This document shows, one piece after another, positions 8,026-17,700 of a stretch of 34,224 bases of DNA; the stretch's first letter is position 1; every line of letters starts with the position of its first letter. The position numbers and the translations under genes were made by a program. Below the pieces are notes generated by a model. It did not search any database and was not told the DNA's origin. It worked only from the letters and a program-made list of their open reading frames with translations. Origin of the DNA: an uncultured Saprospiraceae bacterium (lineage in GTDB: Bacteria; Bacteroidota; Bacteroidia; Chitinophagales; Saprospiraceae); the NCBI GenBank assembly GCA_937922815.1, contig CALAJP010000144.1, forward strand, positions 1 through 34,224. Reading direction: 5' to 3'.

Positions 8026-8943
8026 ATGCTGAGTTACTATTTTTCATTACAATATCGAAGACTTTCTAGGTGGCTTAATGCTAATGGAGTGCCTCCATTT
8101 GTCGGTATATTTTTAGCAGGATTCATATTTGTTTTTTTATCAAAATTGCTTTTTTTAAAATTAACATGGGCAAGCGAATGTTTTATACTAATTGCTTTCA
8201 GCCAACTGGCTAAGCTAAGTGCACAAAAAAGAAACAATCAATTATCTCTCATTTTTGATAATCTAACTAAGAAAAAGATTCGTTTAGTTGAAAATCTCCT
8301 TCTTTGTCTACCTTATGTTATTTATTTACTTTATGTGGGAGAATTTTATGCTGTTGGTGTTCTTCTTTTATTAGCTATTATTTTTTCTTTTATTGTTTTT
8401 AAAACTTATGTACAAAATACTATTCCTACGCCATTCAAGAAAATTCCCTTTGAAAATATAATTGGATTTAGAAAAAATTGGTGGCTCTATCTTTTACTTT
8501 ATTTTATCGTTTTTCAGTCCGTTCGAGTAGATAATTTCAACCTAGGATTAGTAGCGTTGGGGGCAATTTTTCTCGTTCAAATGTCAGCATACTTTACGCA
8601 AGAAAGTCAGTTTTTAGTTTGGATTTACAATAAAAACCCAAATCAATTTCTATTATCCAAGGTAAAAGATGCTATTTTAAGTTGTTTAATCCTATCCTTG
8701 CCTGTTGCATTAGTTTTATTGCTATTCAATAGCCAACATTTCCTAATTATTTTAGGCGTATTATTCATAGGACTGATTTATTCCTCTTCAATTGTTTTAG
8801 CAAAATACTCCGCTTATCCGAACGAAATAAGCCTGCCGCAAGCTATTTTATATGCAATTAGTTTAGTATTTCCTCCTCTGTTGCTTGTCATAATGTGTAT
8901 ATTTTATAGTAAATCAAAGAAAAATTTAAATCTAAGCCTATGA
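8026..8943 (+). CDS. ABC transporter membrane subunit (predicted)
   Basis: The 305-residue protein has about eight hydrophobic segments and no signal peptide. It does not match a permease family I know by sequence, but its stop overlaps the start of an ABC ATPase gene by 4 bp (ATGA at 8940-8943), which strongly suggests it is the membrane partner. The layout (short cytoplasmic N-terminus, paired helices, about 300 residues with one ATPase) is like ABC-2-type exporters or lantibiotic-immunity-like permeases. The substrate is unknown. Confidence 0.7.
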   Translation: MLSYYFSLQYRRLSRWLNANGVPPFVGIFLAGFIFVFLSKLLFLKLTWASECFILIAFSQLAKLSAQKRNNQLSLIFDNLTKKKIRLVENLLLCLPYVIYLLYVGEFYAVGVLLLLAIIFSFIVFKTYVQNTIPTPFKKIPFENIIGFRKNWWLYLLLYFIVFQSVRVDNFNLGLVALGAIFLVQMSAYFTQESQFLVWIYNKNPNQFLLSKVKDAILSCLILSLPVALVLLLFNSQHFLIILGVLFIGLIYSSSIVLAKYSAYPNEISLPQAILYAISLVFPPLLLVIMCIFYSKSKKNLNLSL

Positions 8944-9620
8944 TTCTATCGGTTAAAAATCTATCAAAAAAATACGGAAATAAAACTGTTCTTAAAAACA
9001 TCAATCTCGAATTTGAAGCAGGAAAAATATATGGTATTGTCGGAAAAAATGGTGCGGGGAAAACAACCCTTTTTAAATCTTTGACGAGCTTAGAGTCAGC
9101 CAATGGAAAAATAGATTCTCCGTTAGGCAACCTTAAAAACCATATTGGGCTATTAGAAACCAACCCTCTTTTTTTATCAAGGATTACAGGTTGGGAATAC
9201 CTCAAATTACTTTGCGTTGCCAGAGGAATAAACGAGGATAATTTTGACAAACAAAACATTTTTGACCTTCCTTTAAATGAATATGTCGAATTTTATTCCA
9301 CAGGAATGAAGAAAAAATTAGCTTTTATGGCTATTCTACTCCAAAAGAATGATATTTTAATTCTTGATGAGCCATTTAATGGGGTTGATATACAAAGTAA
9401 TATTATCCTGTCATCTCTTATTGAACAACTCAAGCAAAAAAATAAAACTATCCTTATTTCTTCACATATTTTTTCGACCCTAAGCAATTTATGTGACCAG
9501 ATTTTATATCTCAAAAATGGTCAAATCGTCAAATCTGTTTTACCTCAAGATTATAAAACCCTCGAAGACGAAATGAAAACTGACGTTCTGATGAATACAT
9601 CAAAAGAAATCATGCTTTAA
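8940..9620 (+). CDS. ABC transporter ATP-binding protein
   Basis: The 226-residue protein has all the nucleotide-binding motifs: Walker A GKNGAGKTT (residues 35-43), a signature in the weaker form YSTGMKKKL (119-127, in place of LSGGQ), Walker B ILILDEP (139-145) and the H-switch histidine at 176 in 'ILISSH'. The 'YSTGMKKKL' form is common in ATPases paired with ABC-2-type exporters. It overlaps the preceding membrane-protein gene by 4 bp. The 3' end is only 2 bp from the stop of the converging DUF1684 gene, so transcription must end inside or beyond that gene; no terminator is visible there. Confidence 0.95.
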   Translation: MILSVKNLSKKYGNKTVLKNINLEFEAGKIYGIVGKNGAGKTTLFKSLTSLESANGKIDSPLGNLKNHIGLLETNPLFLSRITGWEYLKLLCVARGINEDNFDKQNIFDLPLNEYVEFYSTGMKKKLAFMAILLQKNDILILDEPFNGVDIQSNIILSSLIEQLKQKNKTILISSHIFSTLSNLCDQILYLKNGQIVKSVLPQDYKTLEDEMKTDVLMNTSKEIML

Positions 9621-9622
9621 AC

Positions 9623-10228
9623 TTATTTATCCATTAATACACCTGCCTTAACCTCAACGTCTAATTGGTTTTCGAGTGGCGGAATAGGACAGCTATATAA
9701 ATCCGAATAAGCACAGTATGGATTATAAGATTTATTAAAATCGAGACATACTTTATTTTTAGAAATATCCGTAATTTTTAAGTCTAGGTATCGTCCTCCC
9801 CCATAGGTGCTATTTCCATTGGTTTGGTCAAGAAAAGGAACAAATAAATGATTTTTGTTCATTGGGTTTATAGGGTAGCCTTGAAAAACGGTTAATGTTT
9901 GACTTTTTCCATTGACTTCGAAAGTTAATTTTCCATACTTTTTATAAGCGGCTTTCCTATTTGTTGAGGTTTCAAAATTGACAATTTTATTTTTTGAACT
10001 GGGTACGAAATTCGCTTTCAATCGAAATTGTTTGTTATAATCGAAGAAGGTTAACCCCTCAAAGCTATATGCTGCTTCTTTCAACGGAGAAGTAGAAGGG
10101 TCTTTATAGCTTTGATTCAATTCTTTTTGATAGACTAAAACCTTTTTTTTGCTTTGAGCCGATGAGATTTGACAACCTCCTAATATAAATATCACTACTA
10201 ACCAACTCCAAAAATTACTAATACACAT
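9623..10228 (-). CDS. DUF1684 family lipoprotein
   Basis: The 201-residue product has a lipoprotein-type signal (FILGGC, Cys at residue 19). The rest matches the DUF1684 pattern: 'LFVPFLDQTNGNSTYGGGRYLDL' around residues 128-150, then 'DFNKSYNPYCAYSDLYSCPIPPLENQL' near 163-189, with the invariant Tyr-Asn-Pro-Cys and Cys-Pro-x-Pro-Pro-x-Glu-Asn. The function of the family is not known. It starts 6 bp after the amidohydrolase stop codon and is probably the second gene of a two-gene operon. Confidence 0.9.
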   Translation of the reverse strand: MCISNFWSWLVVIFILGGCQISSAQSKKKVLVYQKELNQSYKDPSTSPLKEAAYSFEGLTFFDYNKQFRLKANFVPSSKNKIVNFETSTNRKAAYKKYGKLTFEVNGKSQTLTVFQGYPINPMNKNHLFVPFLDQTNGNSTYGGGRYLDLKITDISKNKVCLDFNKSYNPYCAYSDLYSCPIPPLENQLDVEVKAGVLMDK

Positions 10229-10234
10229 AAATTA

Positions 10235-11863
10235 TTATTTTTTATAAACCAATTCTCCCCCTACAAACGTCATCATCACTTCAGTATTAGGGATTTTAGA
10301 AATATCGACTTCCATAATATCATCTTCCAACACCACAAAATCAGCCCATTTCCCGACTTCAATACTCCCCTTTTCTTTCTCTTCAAAATTACTATACGCT
10401 GCCCAAATAGTCATTCCTTTAAGAGCCTCTTTTCTTGACAGTTTTTCGTTTGGACGGAAGCCTTCCTCAGGAAACTGTTTTAAGTCTTGTCTGCTAACTG
10501 CTGCGTAAAAAGTCAAAAAAGGATTCACTTGTTCTATAGGAAAATCCGTTCCCAAAGCGACCATTCCTGACCTATCTAACAAACTTTTGAATGCATAAGC
10601 TCCGTCCATTCTATGATGGCCTAAACGTTCTTCTGCCCAATACATGTCACTAGTTGCATGAGTGGGCTGAACAGACGGCAAAATATTCTTACTAAAGAAA
10701 TGGAAATCATTGGTATCCACAACCTGAGCATGTTCAACTCTCCACCTGCGGTCTTCTTTCCCTTTCAAAGCATCAACGTAAGCCTTCAAGATAACAATAT
10801 TCGCAGAATCGCCTATGGCATGTGAATTCATTTGAAAATCCGTGGAAGCAATACGATGAGCAAGAGCCTCAATTTCATCAATAGGAGTTACCATTGCCCC
10901 AAAATGACCTTTTTTATCATGATATTCCTCTTTGAGTGCTGCTCCTCTAGACCCCAATGCTCCGTCTCCATAAACTTTTATAGAACGTACATTTAGCAAA
11001 TCGGTTTTCAATGGTGGCTGACTGAGATAATGGTCAATATTTGCGGGGGTATTACTAACCATCACATACATTCTGATTTTCAACGCTTCATCGGTTTGCA
11101 TTTTACCAATAAGGTCTATAATTTCCTTGTCCAAACCTGCATCATCAACTGTTGTCAAACCATAAGAGAAACAAATATCTTCTGCGATTGTTAGTGCATC
11201 TTCTTTTTGTTTAAGAGTAGGTTCTGGAATAATTGCATCGACCAATTCCATCGGCCTATCAATTAATATTCCTGTCAATTTTCCATTTTTTTGTTCTATA
11301 GCCCCTCCTTTTTGAGAAGTTTTGGTCGTTATTTTTGCTAATTGGAGTGCTTTTTCATTGACTAAATAAGCATGACCGTCTATACGCTCCAATACGACAG
11401 GAATGTCGGGAAATAATTTACTCAACTCTTCATTAGTAGGAAATTCTTTTTTGTCCCAATCATTTTGATCCCAACCCGAACCTTTAAGAAATGGTAAGTT
11501 TTTTTCTTTCTGAAACGCGACTACTTTATCTAATACATCTTGATAGCTTTTTGTCCCTACCAAATCAATTCTAGATTGATCTAAACCCATTCTGTAAAAA
11601 TGGCAATGGGCATCTATCAAACCAGGATATACATATTTGCCTTCTAAATCGTATGTATCCGTAGCGATATATTGATTTTCTAATTCGCCTTTTTTCCCAA
11701 TGGCTATTATCTGTTTATCCTTTACAACTACCTCATTTGCAATATTAAAATTCTTGTCAACAGTATAAATTTTAGCATTTTTGATTAATAAATCTGCTTT
11801 TTCTTTATTTTCTCCACAAGAAAAAAAGAATACGGTCAGCGATAGGTATAACAAAAATCTCAT
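10235..11863 (-). CDS. Amidohydrolase family 3 (YtcJ-like) lipoprotein
   Basis: The 542-residue protein is a metal-dependent hydrolase of the amidohydrolase superfamily. It has a lipoprotein signal (FFFSC, Cys16), a first metal motif HxH in 'DAHCHFY' (His86 and His88), later metal-binding or catalytic positions in 'MNSHAIGD' and 'RVEHAQVV', and the C-terminal Asp in 'ALGTDFPI'. The final 'GKWADFVVLEDD' is the usual C-terminal strand region. YtcJ-like enzymes are predicted to cut amide or N-formyl bonds, but natural substrates are mostly unknown. As a lipoprotein, it works in the envelope. A DUF1684 gene follows after 6 bp. Confidence 0.93.
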   Translation of the reverse strand: MRFLLYLSLTVFFFSCGENKEKADLLIKNAKIYTVDKNFNIANEVVVKDKQIIAIGKKGELENQYIATDTYDLEGKYVYPGLIDAHCHFYRMGLDQSRIDLVGTKSYQDVLDKVVAFQKEKNLPFLKGSGWDQNDWDKKEFPTNEELSKLFPDIPVVLERIDGHAYLVNEKALQLAKITTKTSQKGGAIEQKNGKLTGILIDRPMELVDAIIPEPTLKQKEDALTIAEDICFSYGLTTVDDAGLDKEIIDLIGKMQTDEALKIRMYVMVSNTPANIDHYLSQPPLKTDLLNVRSIKVYGDGALGSRGAALKEEYHDKKGHFGAMVTPIDEIEALAHRIASTDFQMNSHAIGDSANIVILKAYVDALKGKEDRRWRVEHAQVVDTNDFHFFSKNILPSVQPTHATSDMYWAEERLGHHRMDGAYAFKSLLDRSGMVALGTDFPIEQVNPFLTFYAAVSRQDLKQFPEEGFRPNEKLSRKEALKGMTIWAAYSNFEEKEKGSIEVGKWADFVVLEDDIMEVDISKIPNTEVMMTFVGGELVYKK

Positions 11864-12167
11864 AATCTAGATATTATTTTATAAGCCATTAAGTTAGCAA
11901 AAAATAATTCTATTTTATAACATAGAATTATACATTATTATCCTAAATAAATTTTATAGCGCTGTAACAATAGTCCGTTCACTGATTTATTACAGCTTTC
12001 TAATAGATATTATATAATGTCTAAGTTGAATCCAATGTATAAGGTTCTTACCATAAAGCCTGTGCAGAAAAAAATGTATATATTTAGATAAAAATTGATA
12101 CTTTTCAATAAAAAATTATAATTTTGTTAATAAATTATATCTTTTTTTGTAAAAATTATAATTACTA
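11864..12167. other. 304-bp divergent intergenic region (amidohydrolase / Lrp regulator)
   Basis: It separates two divergent genes. The right half holds the operator candidate of the Lrp-type gene (12111-12163). The left half is AT-rich and has no box that I would call a promoter with confidence. No small ORF is convincing. Confidence 0.55.
12111..12163 (+). promoter_or_regulatory. Palindromic operator candidate upstream of the Lrp/AsnC gene
   Basis: A 13-base sequence, AAAAATTATAATT, occurs at 12111-12123 and again at 12151-12163, exactly 40 bp apart. The first copy is inside a perfect 14-bp palindrome (12112-12125, AAAATTATAATTTT); the second is a 12-of-14 version ending 4 bp before the GTG start. 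Lrp/AsnC proteins bind spaced AT-rich palindromes and often control themselves, so autoregulation is likely. The region is very AT-rich, so chance matches are possible. Confidence 0.45.
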
Positions 12168-12647
12168 GTGCAACAATTAGACAGTTTAGACAGGAACATA
12201 CTTTCTTTATTGGTAGAAAATGCGAATACTCCGTATACAGAAATAGGAAAAAAACTTTTCGTTTCTGGAGGGACTATTCATGTGCGAATGAGAAAATTAA
12301 AAGAATTGGGTATTGTAAAAGGTGCCAATTTAGAAATTGATTATTCTAAATTAGGTTATGACATTTCCGCCTTTTTGGGAATCTACCTAGATAAAAGTGC
12401 TCTCTACAAATCTGTTATTAAAAGTCTCAGTGAAATTCCAGAAATCATTAATGCTCATTATACGACTGGAAATTATTCTATTTTTGCAAGAATCATCTGC
12501 AAAGATACACAACATTTAAGAACGGTTCTTTACGATAAAATACAGAGTATTGAAGGAATTCAACGAACAGAAACCTTTATATCATTAGAAGAAAACATTC
12601 GACGACCTTTAAAAATGGTTTCTGACAACGAAATCGAAACTTCTTAA
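12168..12647 (+). CDS. Lrp/AsnC family transcriptional regulator
   Basis: The 159-residue protein has an N-terminal helix-turn-helix (residues 4-60: 'LDRNILSLLVENANTPYTEI...GGTIHVRMRKLKELGIV') and a C-terminal ligand-binding RAM domain (about 65-145: 'SAFLGIYLDKS...AHYTTGNYSIFARIICKDTQHL'). The RAM domain binds amino acids or other small ligands and forms dimers and octamers. The start is GTG at 12168; no ATG is placed to give the conserved 'LDxLDRxIL' N-terminus. It is a close fit to the AsnC-type regulator widespread in Bacteroidota. A strong terminator overlaps its 3' end. Its targets are not visible here beyond its own upstream region. Confidence 0.93.
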   Translation: MQQLDSLDRNILSLLVENANTPYTEIGKKLFVSGGTIHVRMRKLKELGIVKGANLEIDYSKLGYDISAFLGIYLDKSALYKSVIKSLSEIPEIINAHYTTGNYSIFARIICKDTQHLRTVLYDKIQSIEGIQRTETFISLEENIRRPLKMVSDNEIETS

Positions 12648-12664
12648 CCTTTCGATTTTTTTAT
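12631..12664 (+). terminator. Terminator of the Lrp/AsnC gene, overlapping its stop codon
   Basis: The arms AAATCGAAA (12631-12639) and TTTCGATTT (12650-12658) form a 9-bp stem with a 10-base loop, followed by a run of T. The stem begins inside the last codons of the gene. Confidence 0.75.
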
Positions 12665-12780
12665 TCTCGAGTTTCAAAATAAAGATGGTATGTATTTTGA
12701 ATATTTATTATATATGTTATATCTAACGAAAAATTTAAACCTAACTAACATTCTTAATAAATAATCATATTCCCTTATCT

Positions 12781-13299
12781 ATGAAATTTCATTTTTTCTA
12801 TTTCATACTTTTTTTCGTTTCTTTCCAATCGTGTGGAAAAAAAACGACTCCCATTCAACAGTACCCTGAAGCTACAAATAACACTTCTAATACATCAATA
12901 GCAGATAATTTATGTGCCGATTTAATCGTTTCTAACCTAAAAATAGTTACGAGAAAAAAGAAGTATGCGATTATCCAATGTACCATTCTCAACCAAGGAG
13001 ATGGCTATGCAAACTTACTTGGCAAGTCTGATGCTGAAAGTGATGATTTGAAAATTAGAGCTTTCATTTCTGGTACAGAAAAACTTTCTCGTGGAGATTT
13101 CAAAATTGGAGTTTTTCCTATCGAATCATACGAGATAAGTACAACGAATATTTCACCAAATGGTCAATTGACCCTACAAGTTAAGGTGCCTACAGAAAAA
13201 ATAACCAGATATACTAGGTTTATTATTTTGCAATTAGATGCATTTTTAACGATGAAAGAATGCGATAATACCAATAATTATAAAGCAATTATGCATTAA
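12781..13299 (+). CDS. Lipoprotein with a CARDB-like domain
   Basis: The 172-residue product has a lipoprotein signal (FVSFQSC, Cys at residue 18), a Thr/Asn/Ser-rich linker (about 24-42), then a beta-sandwich-like domain from about residue 45: 'ADLIVSNLKIV...AIIQCTILNQGDGYANL' is the DLxV/ NxGxxxA pattern of CARDB domains, and it ends 'TMKECDNTNNYKAI', matching the usual closing 'DxxNN' of that fold. Such domains mediate surface binding or support extracellular proteins; the partner is unknown. Its stop overlaps the stop of the converging protease gene by 4 bp. Confidence 0.75.
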   Translation: MKFHFFYFILFFVSFQSCGKKTTPIQQYPEATNNTSNTSIADNLCADLIVSNLKIVTRKKKYAIIQCTILNQGDGYANLLGKSDAESDDLKIRAFISGTEKLSRGDFKIGVFPIESYEISTTNISPNGQLTLQVKVPTEKITRYTRFIILQLDAFLTMKECDNTNNYKAIMH

Positions 13300-14702
13300 T
13301 CTATTTCAAAAGTATAAATATAGCTACCTTCTGCATCTTCATAAACGCCTGTGATTATTATTTCTCCTTTGCTAGAGCCTAATATCATTTTTACATCATC
13401 AACATCTTCTACAGTAATATTATTTATATTTGTAATTATCAGCCCCTTTACCATATTCGTTTCACTAATGATTGAATGGGGAGATATTTTAGAAACATAA
13501 GCTCCTTTACTTCCTATTTTATTGATTTGGTCGGGTGTCAAGTCTTGAAGGAAAAAGCCTAATGCGTTCAAAATTTCAGATTTTGGTTGCGTAAAGACAT
13601 GATTTTTAGAATGTAAAACAACCTTTTTTCTTATTTCATTATCCTTTCTTACTACCCTTATCATAACTTCATCTCCGGGTCTATATCTAGCGACTAATTC
13701 TTGTAACCGAGATACATTAGTAATAGAATCATCATTCAGTCCTACGATAATATCATTTTTCCTTAGTCCTGCACTATAAGCTCCGCTCTTTCTTTCTACT
13801 TGGGTAATCAGAACACCTTGTATAGAATCATATTCATCGATAATTTCTGGCGGCAACTTAGAAATGCTAACCCCTAATACAGCCCTTTGAACAATACCAT
13901 ATTCAATTAAATCTTGTACAACCTTGAGACATAGGTTGGATGGAACAGCAAACGAGTATCCATCAAACTTACCGCTACGAGTAATAATTGCCGTATTTAT
14001 GCCTACCAATTGTCCGCTCGAGTTAATCAAAGCTCCTCCACTATTTCCTGGATTCACAGCAGCATCCGTTTGGATGAATGATTCGATAGAATATTGCCCT
14101 TCAAGAATATTTATGGAACGACCTTTCGCAGAAACAATACCTGCAGTAACGGTTGACTCTAGATTATAAGGGTTGCCCACAGCCAAAACCCATTCTCCCA
14201 CAGACAGAGAGTCTGAATCGCCAAAAAATAATTGTGGAAAATCTTTGTCTCCTTCTATTTTTAACAATGCTAAATCCGTAGAGGGGTCGGTTCCCATTAA
14301 AGTCGCCTCGTATTCTTGTCCGTCGGCCAAAGATATTTCGAATGAAGAACCATCTTCAATGACATGGAAATTAGTAACAATATATCCATCTTTATTAATA
14401 ATAACCCCAGAACCTGAAGAACTCGCTGATTTACTCGATGCCCAAAAATAGGAATCTACGTTTTCGAAAGCACGAACATTTACCACAGCAGGAATGGCCT
14501 GTTTTGAGGCAAAGGTAAAGTCTTGAAATTTTAATCTAGTGTTTGGTGCTTCATTATTTGCCTGGTTAAGTTTGGTGTATTGAACAGGCGCCGTAGGAGA
14601 TTTTACTATTACTTTTTGAGGACCAATAAAGTAATCGTAGAGGGCTAAAGTCAACAATGAACTTGCCAAGGCTAATAATAAAAGTCCACCTACTTGTTTC
14701 AT
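13296..14702 (-). CDS. HtrA/DegP-type serine protease
   Basis: The 468-residue protein begins with an uncut signal-anchor helix (residues 4-25). Its trypsin-like domain (about 60-255) has a complete catalytic triad: His113 in 'VTNFHVIEDG', Asp143 in 'STDLALLKIE', Ser221 in 'NPGNSGGALI'. A first PDZ domain follows (about 262-355, 'VLGVSISKL' to 'GDEVMIRVVRKD'); a second, divergent PDZ-like domain takes up the C-terminus (about 375-468). HtrA proteases degrade or refold misfolded proteins in the periplasm. The gene is single, its 3' end overlapping the lipoprotein gene. A TATCTTTA box at 14720-14727 is close to the -7 consensus but lacks a -33 partner. Confidence 0.96.
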   Translation of the reverse strand: MKQVGGLLLLALASSLLTLALYDYFIGPQKVIVKSPTAPVQYTKLNQANNEAPNTRLKFQDFTFASKQAIPAVVNVRAFENVDSYFWASSKSASSSGSGVIINKDGYIVTNFHVIEDGSSFEISLADGQEYEATLMGTDPSTDLALLKIEGDKDFPQLFFGDSDSLSVGEWVLAVGNPYNLESTVTAGIVSAKGRSINILEGQYSIESFIQTDAAVNPGNSGGALINSSGQLVGINTAIITRSGKFDGYSFAVPSNLCLKVVQDLIEYGIVQRAVLGVSISKLPPEIIDEYDSIQGVLITQVERKSGAYSAGLRKNDIIVGLNDDSITNVSRLQELVARYRPGDEVMIRVVRKDNEIRKKVVLHSKNHVFTQPKSEILNALGFFLQDLTPDQINKIGSKGAYVSKISPHSIISETNMVKGLIITNINNITVEDVDDVKMILGSSKGEIIITGVYEDAEGSYIYTFEID

Positions 14703-14788
14703 AAATTCATATTTGAAACTAAAGATATATAGTAATATATTTAATAAAGAATTAGAAATGAATATTGTCTATAATATGTACCGAAATA

Positions 14789-17700
14789 TTATTTAAAGGT
14801 TTGAAAAATAGTGGCAAAACTATTCTCCGAAGATACTATTTGTACATAATAGGTTCCATTAACTAAATTTGTCAAGTCTATTGAATGGTCTGAAATATTT
14901 TTTTCAAAAAGTATGTGTTTTACTAAAACTCCATTGGCAGCAATAATTTTTACTTCATATGTCTCATTTCTGGGTAGATTATCGACAAAAAGAGTTTCTC
15001 TGGCAGGGTTAGGATATAGCCTAATCTCAGATTCTGCGTTTTCTGTTTCTGAAACAGATGTCATAAAGTCATCACAATCAAACTCTAAAGACAGGTTAGG
15101 TGTAGAAGTTGACTGAGTAGCCGAAGTAACACACTCATTGTTTGAAATCATTTCTAATCGAATACTATCATTAGCATTAAAGTTGCCTAATCGTAAGACT
15201 GGATTAGTCAAAAAAGTAAATCTATCGTTGAAATACCATTTATATTGAGGTGCAGAACCTCCATGTTTTGGCTTCGCTATTAAACGGACTTCTTTAACGG
15301 GGTCTACCTCATCACAAAGCTTGGTCTTATCTACTTCAAACGTAATTGATGATTCTAGTTCGTCTAAAGCAGTGATTGTTATAGGTTCGCTTTCAACTAC
15401 AGGTTCCGTAGTACATTCTAAATTCGCTTCTCCTTTAGCTATTAATTTAATATCTGAGGTGACTCCTTCAAAAGTAATTGAACTCCCCTCTCCTATTTTC
15501 ACCTTATCATTAAACCATTCTATTGGGGAATTGCCATCTATATTTTTTCCTGTTGCCGAGACAGTAAAGGTGTTTTTTCGACAAACTTCAAAACTTGACG
15601 TATCTATAGATATTGAAGAAACCGTGCTTTTTGTTACTCCTAAAACAATAGAATTTGATTGAAAATCTTCACCTTCAACACAACTTACTGACGATGGGTC
15701 TAACCTTGCAAACCACACATCGCCATTATTAACATTATTATCTATCATATTAGCTCCCATACCTATTTCAACTCCATTTTTAAACCATTTTAATTGGGTT
15801 AAATCAACTGCTTCGTTAGAAAAACTAAAAAAGGTTACAGGAGAGCCTTCGCATACAGGATTGGTATTGGTTGATATTGATATTTCTGGTCTAATTACGT
15901 CATTTATGTTGAATTCAAGTTGATTAGAGGAGATTGAACCATTAGAAGAACATTCGCTCTCGAACATTAATTCTACCTTAATTCTATCATTAGTTTCAAG
16001 GGATGAGGTTTGGTAAGAAAACTCGTCTCGCAAAATTTCCGCATCGTTTTTCTTCCAAATAATTTCATAATTATCTGATGGTAGATTCTCGATAGTTAGC
16101 ACTATATCTACTTCATCACCTTTACAAAAATCTGTTCCATTAGCATCAATATTTAGTATCGGAGCTTGGGTTGAAATGACAGTGATAGTTTCTACTTCAG
16201 ATCTTGATACAGCTCCTGGACATTGAGTAGCAGGAATTGCTTCTACAAAAATTTGATCCCCATTTTGTAGAACAGACGAAGTGTATCCACTTACGTTTTC
16301 TGCAATCAGTTCGTCATTTAAATACCACTCCAAATCTACATTGCTTCCCGTGTTAGAAATAGCCGTTGAAAAATCAACCCTTATGCCTTCACAGATACTA
16401 GTTGTTGAAGGAATCAGTTCGACGACAGGTGAAGAAACCGTCATTACATTTGGTGCTAAAACTTCAGAAGTGTCTTCAGAAAAATCTTGACAGCTTGATT
16501 GCCCAACTAAAACAACCTTTACTTCGTCTGAATTTTTTAGAGAATCAAAAGTTATTGAAGAGGAAGAATTTTCTTGAACCATCTCATCATTAAGAAACCA
16601 TTTGAATAATGGAACATCTCCTTCATTCTGAAAAGTAGTTTCTAAGGTAACCTCTGTACTTGCACAAAATAACCCTGGATCATTAATTGATACTTCAGGA
16701 TTAGAGGTATTAATAATACTAGGTCTTAGGGTGTCTGAGATACTGGTACTATTGGTCAAACAAGAATTATTAGAATTCGCTTTCACATAAAATTCGTCAT
16801 TGGGTTCAAAATCGTAGAGTACGTCTTTAGCCTTCGTACTAATCACCTCTCCATTTTGAAACCATTCAAAGTTATAGCCAACTTCGGGTCCAATTATAGA
16901 ACTTTCTAAAATAATACTATCGCTTTCGCAAGTCTCTGCGATGTCTAAAGCAACAACACTAAAACCTTCTGATGGAAGTATCTCTATATATATGGAATCC
17001 GAAAAGAATAATTCTCCGAATTCATCTATAACTCTTAATTGATAATAACCTGTTGCTTCGGGTCCTCCCGTTACCTTAATAATACGAGTGTTAGTAGAAT
17101 CTATTTCTTCATTATCTTTAAACCATTTATAATCAAAGTGCCCATTTCCTCTAGCAATAATTCGTATAGATGTATCAATTTGATTACACGAGAAAATATC
17201 CTCAGGAATTAATTCATATTGAGCATCATGTTTTATTCCTGACTTAGACTCGTAAGCCCCTAAATCCATTATTAAATTATCAAAGCGGTAATTACTATCT
17301 ACATCACTCTCTATTTCGAAAACGTCTATATAAGTATTGTCTCCTTTGTCGATTACTGACGAACCTGTATTGGGTCTCAAATCGTGATTCGTTTCATCGA
17401 CAAAGTTAATATCTTCAAATATCATTTCATCACAATTGAAACTAAACGACTCTCCAGCTCCTCTACCCATAAAACGACAACTAGCTACATCTGCGGCTGA
17501 GTTTTTAAAATTAAATATCGCATTCGTTGATTGAGATACTCCAGAGGAAAACAACCCTGTATTGGAACTGAAAACACTACCAATAATGTCTAACGCTAAC
17601 TCATCAACACCTTCTTCTTCTGCTGCTGCAGAAATTGCTCCGCCTGTAAATGAAGTATTTTTATAAAAAGTATTGTGTATTAAGGTCGCTTTAGATTTGG

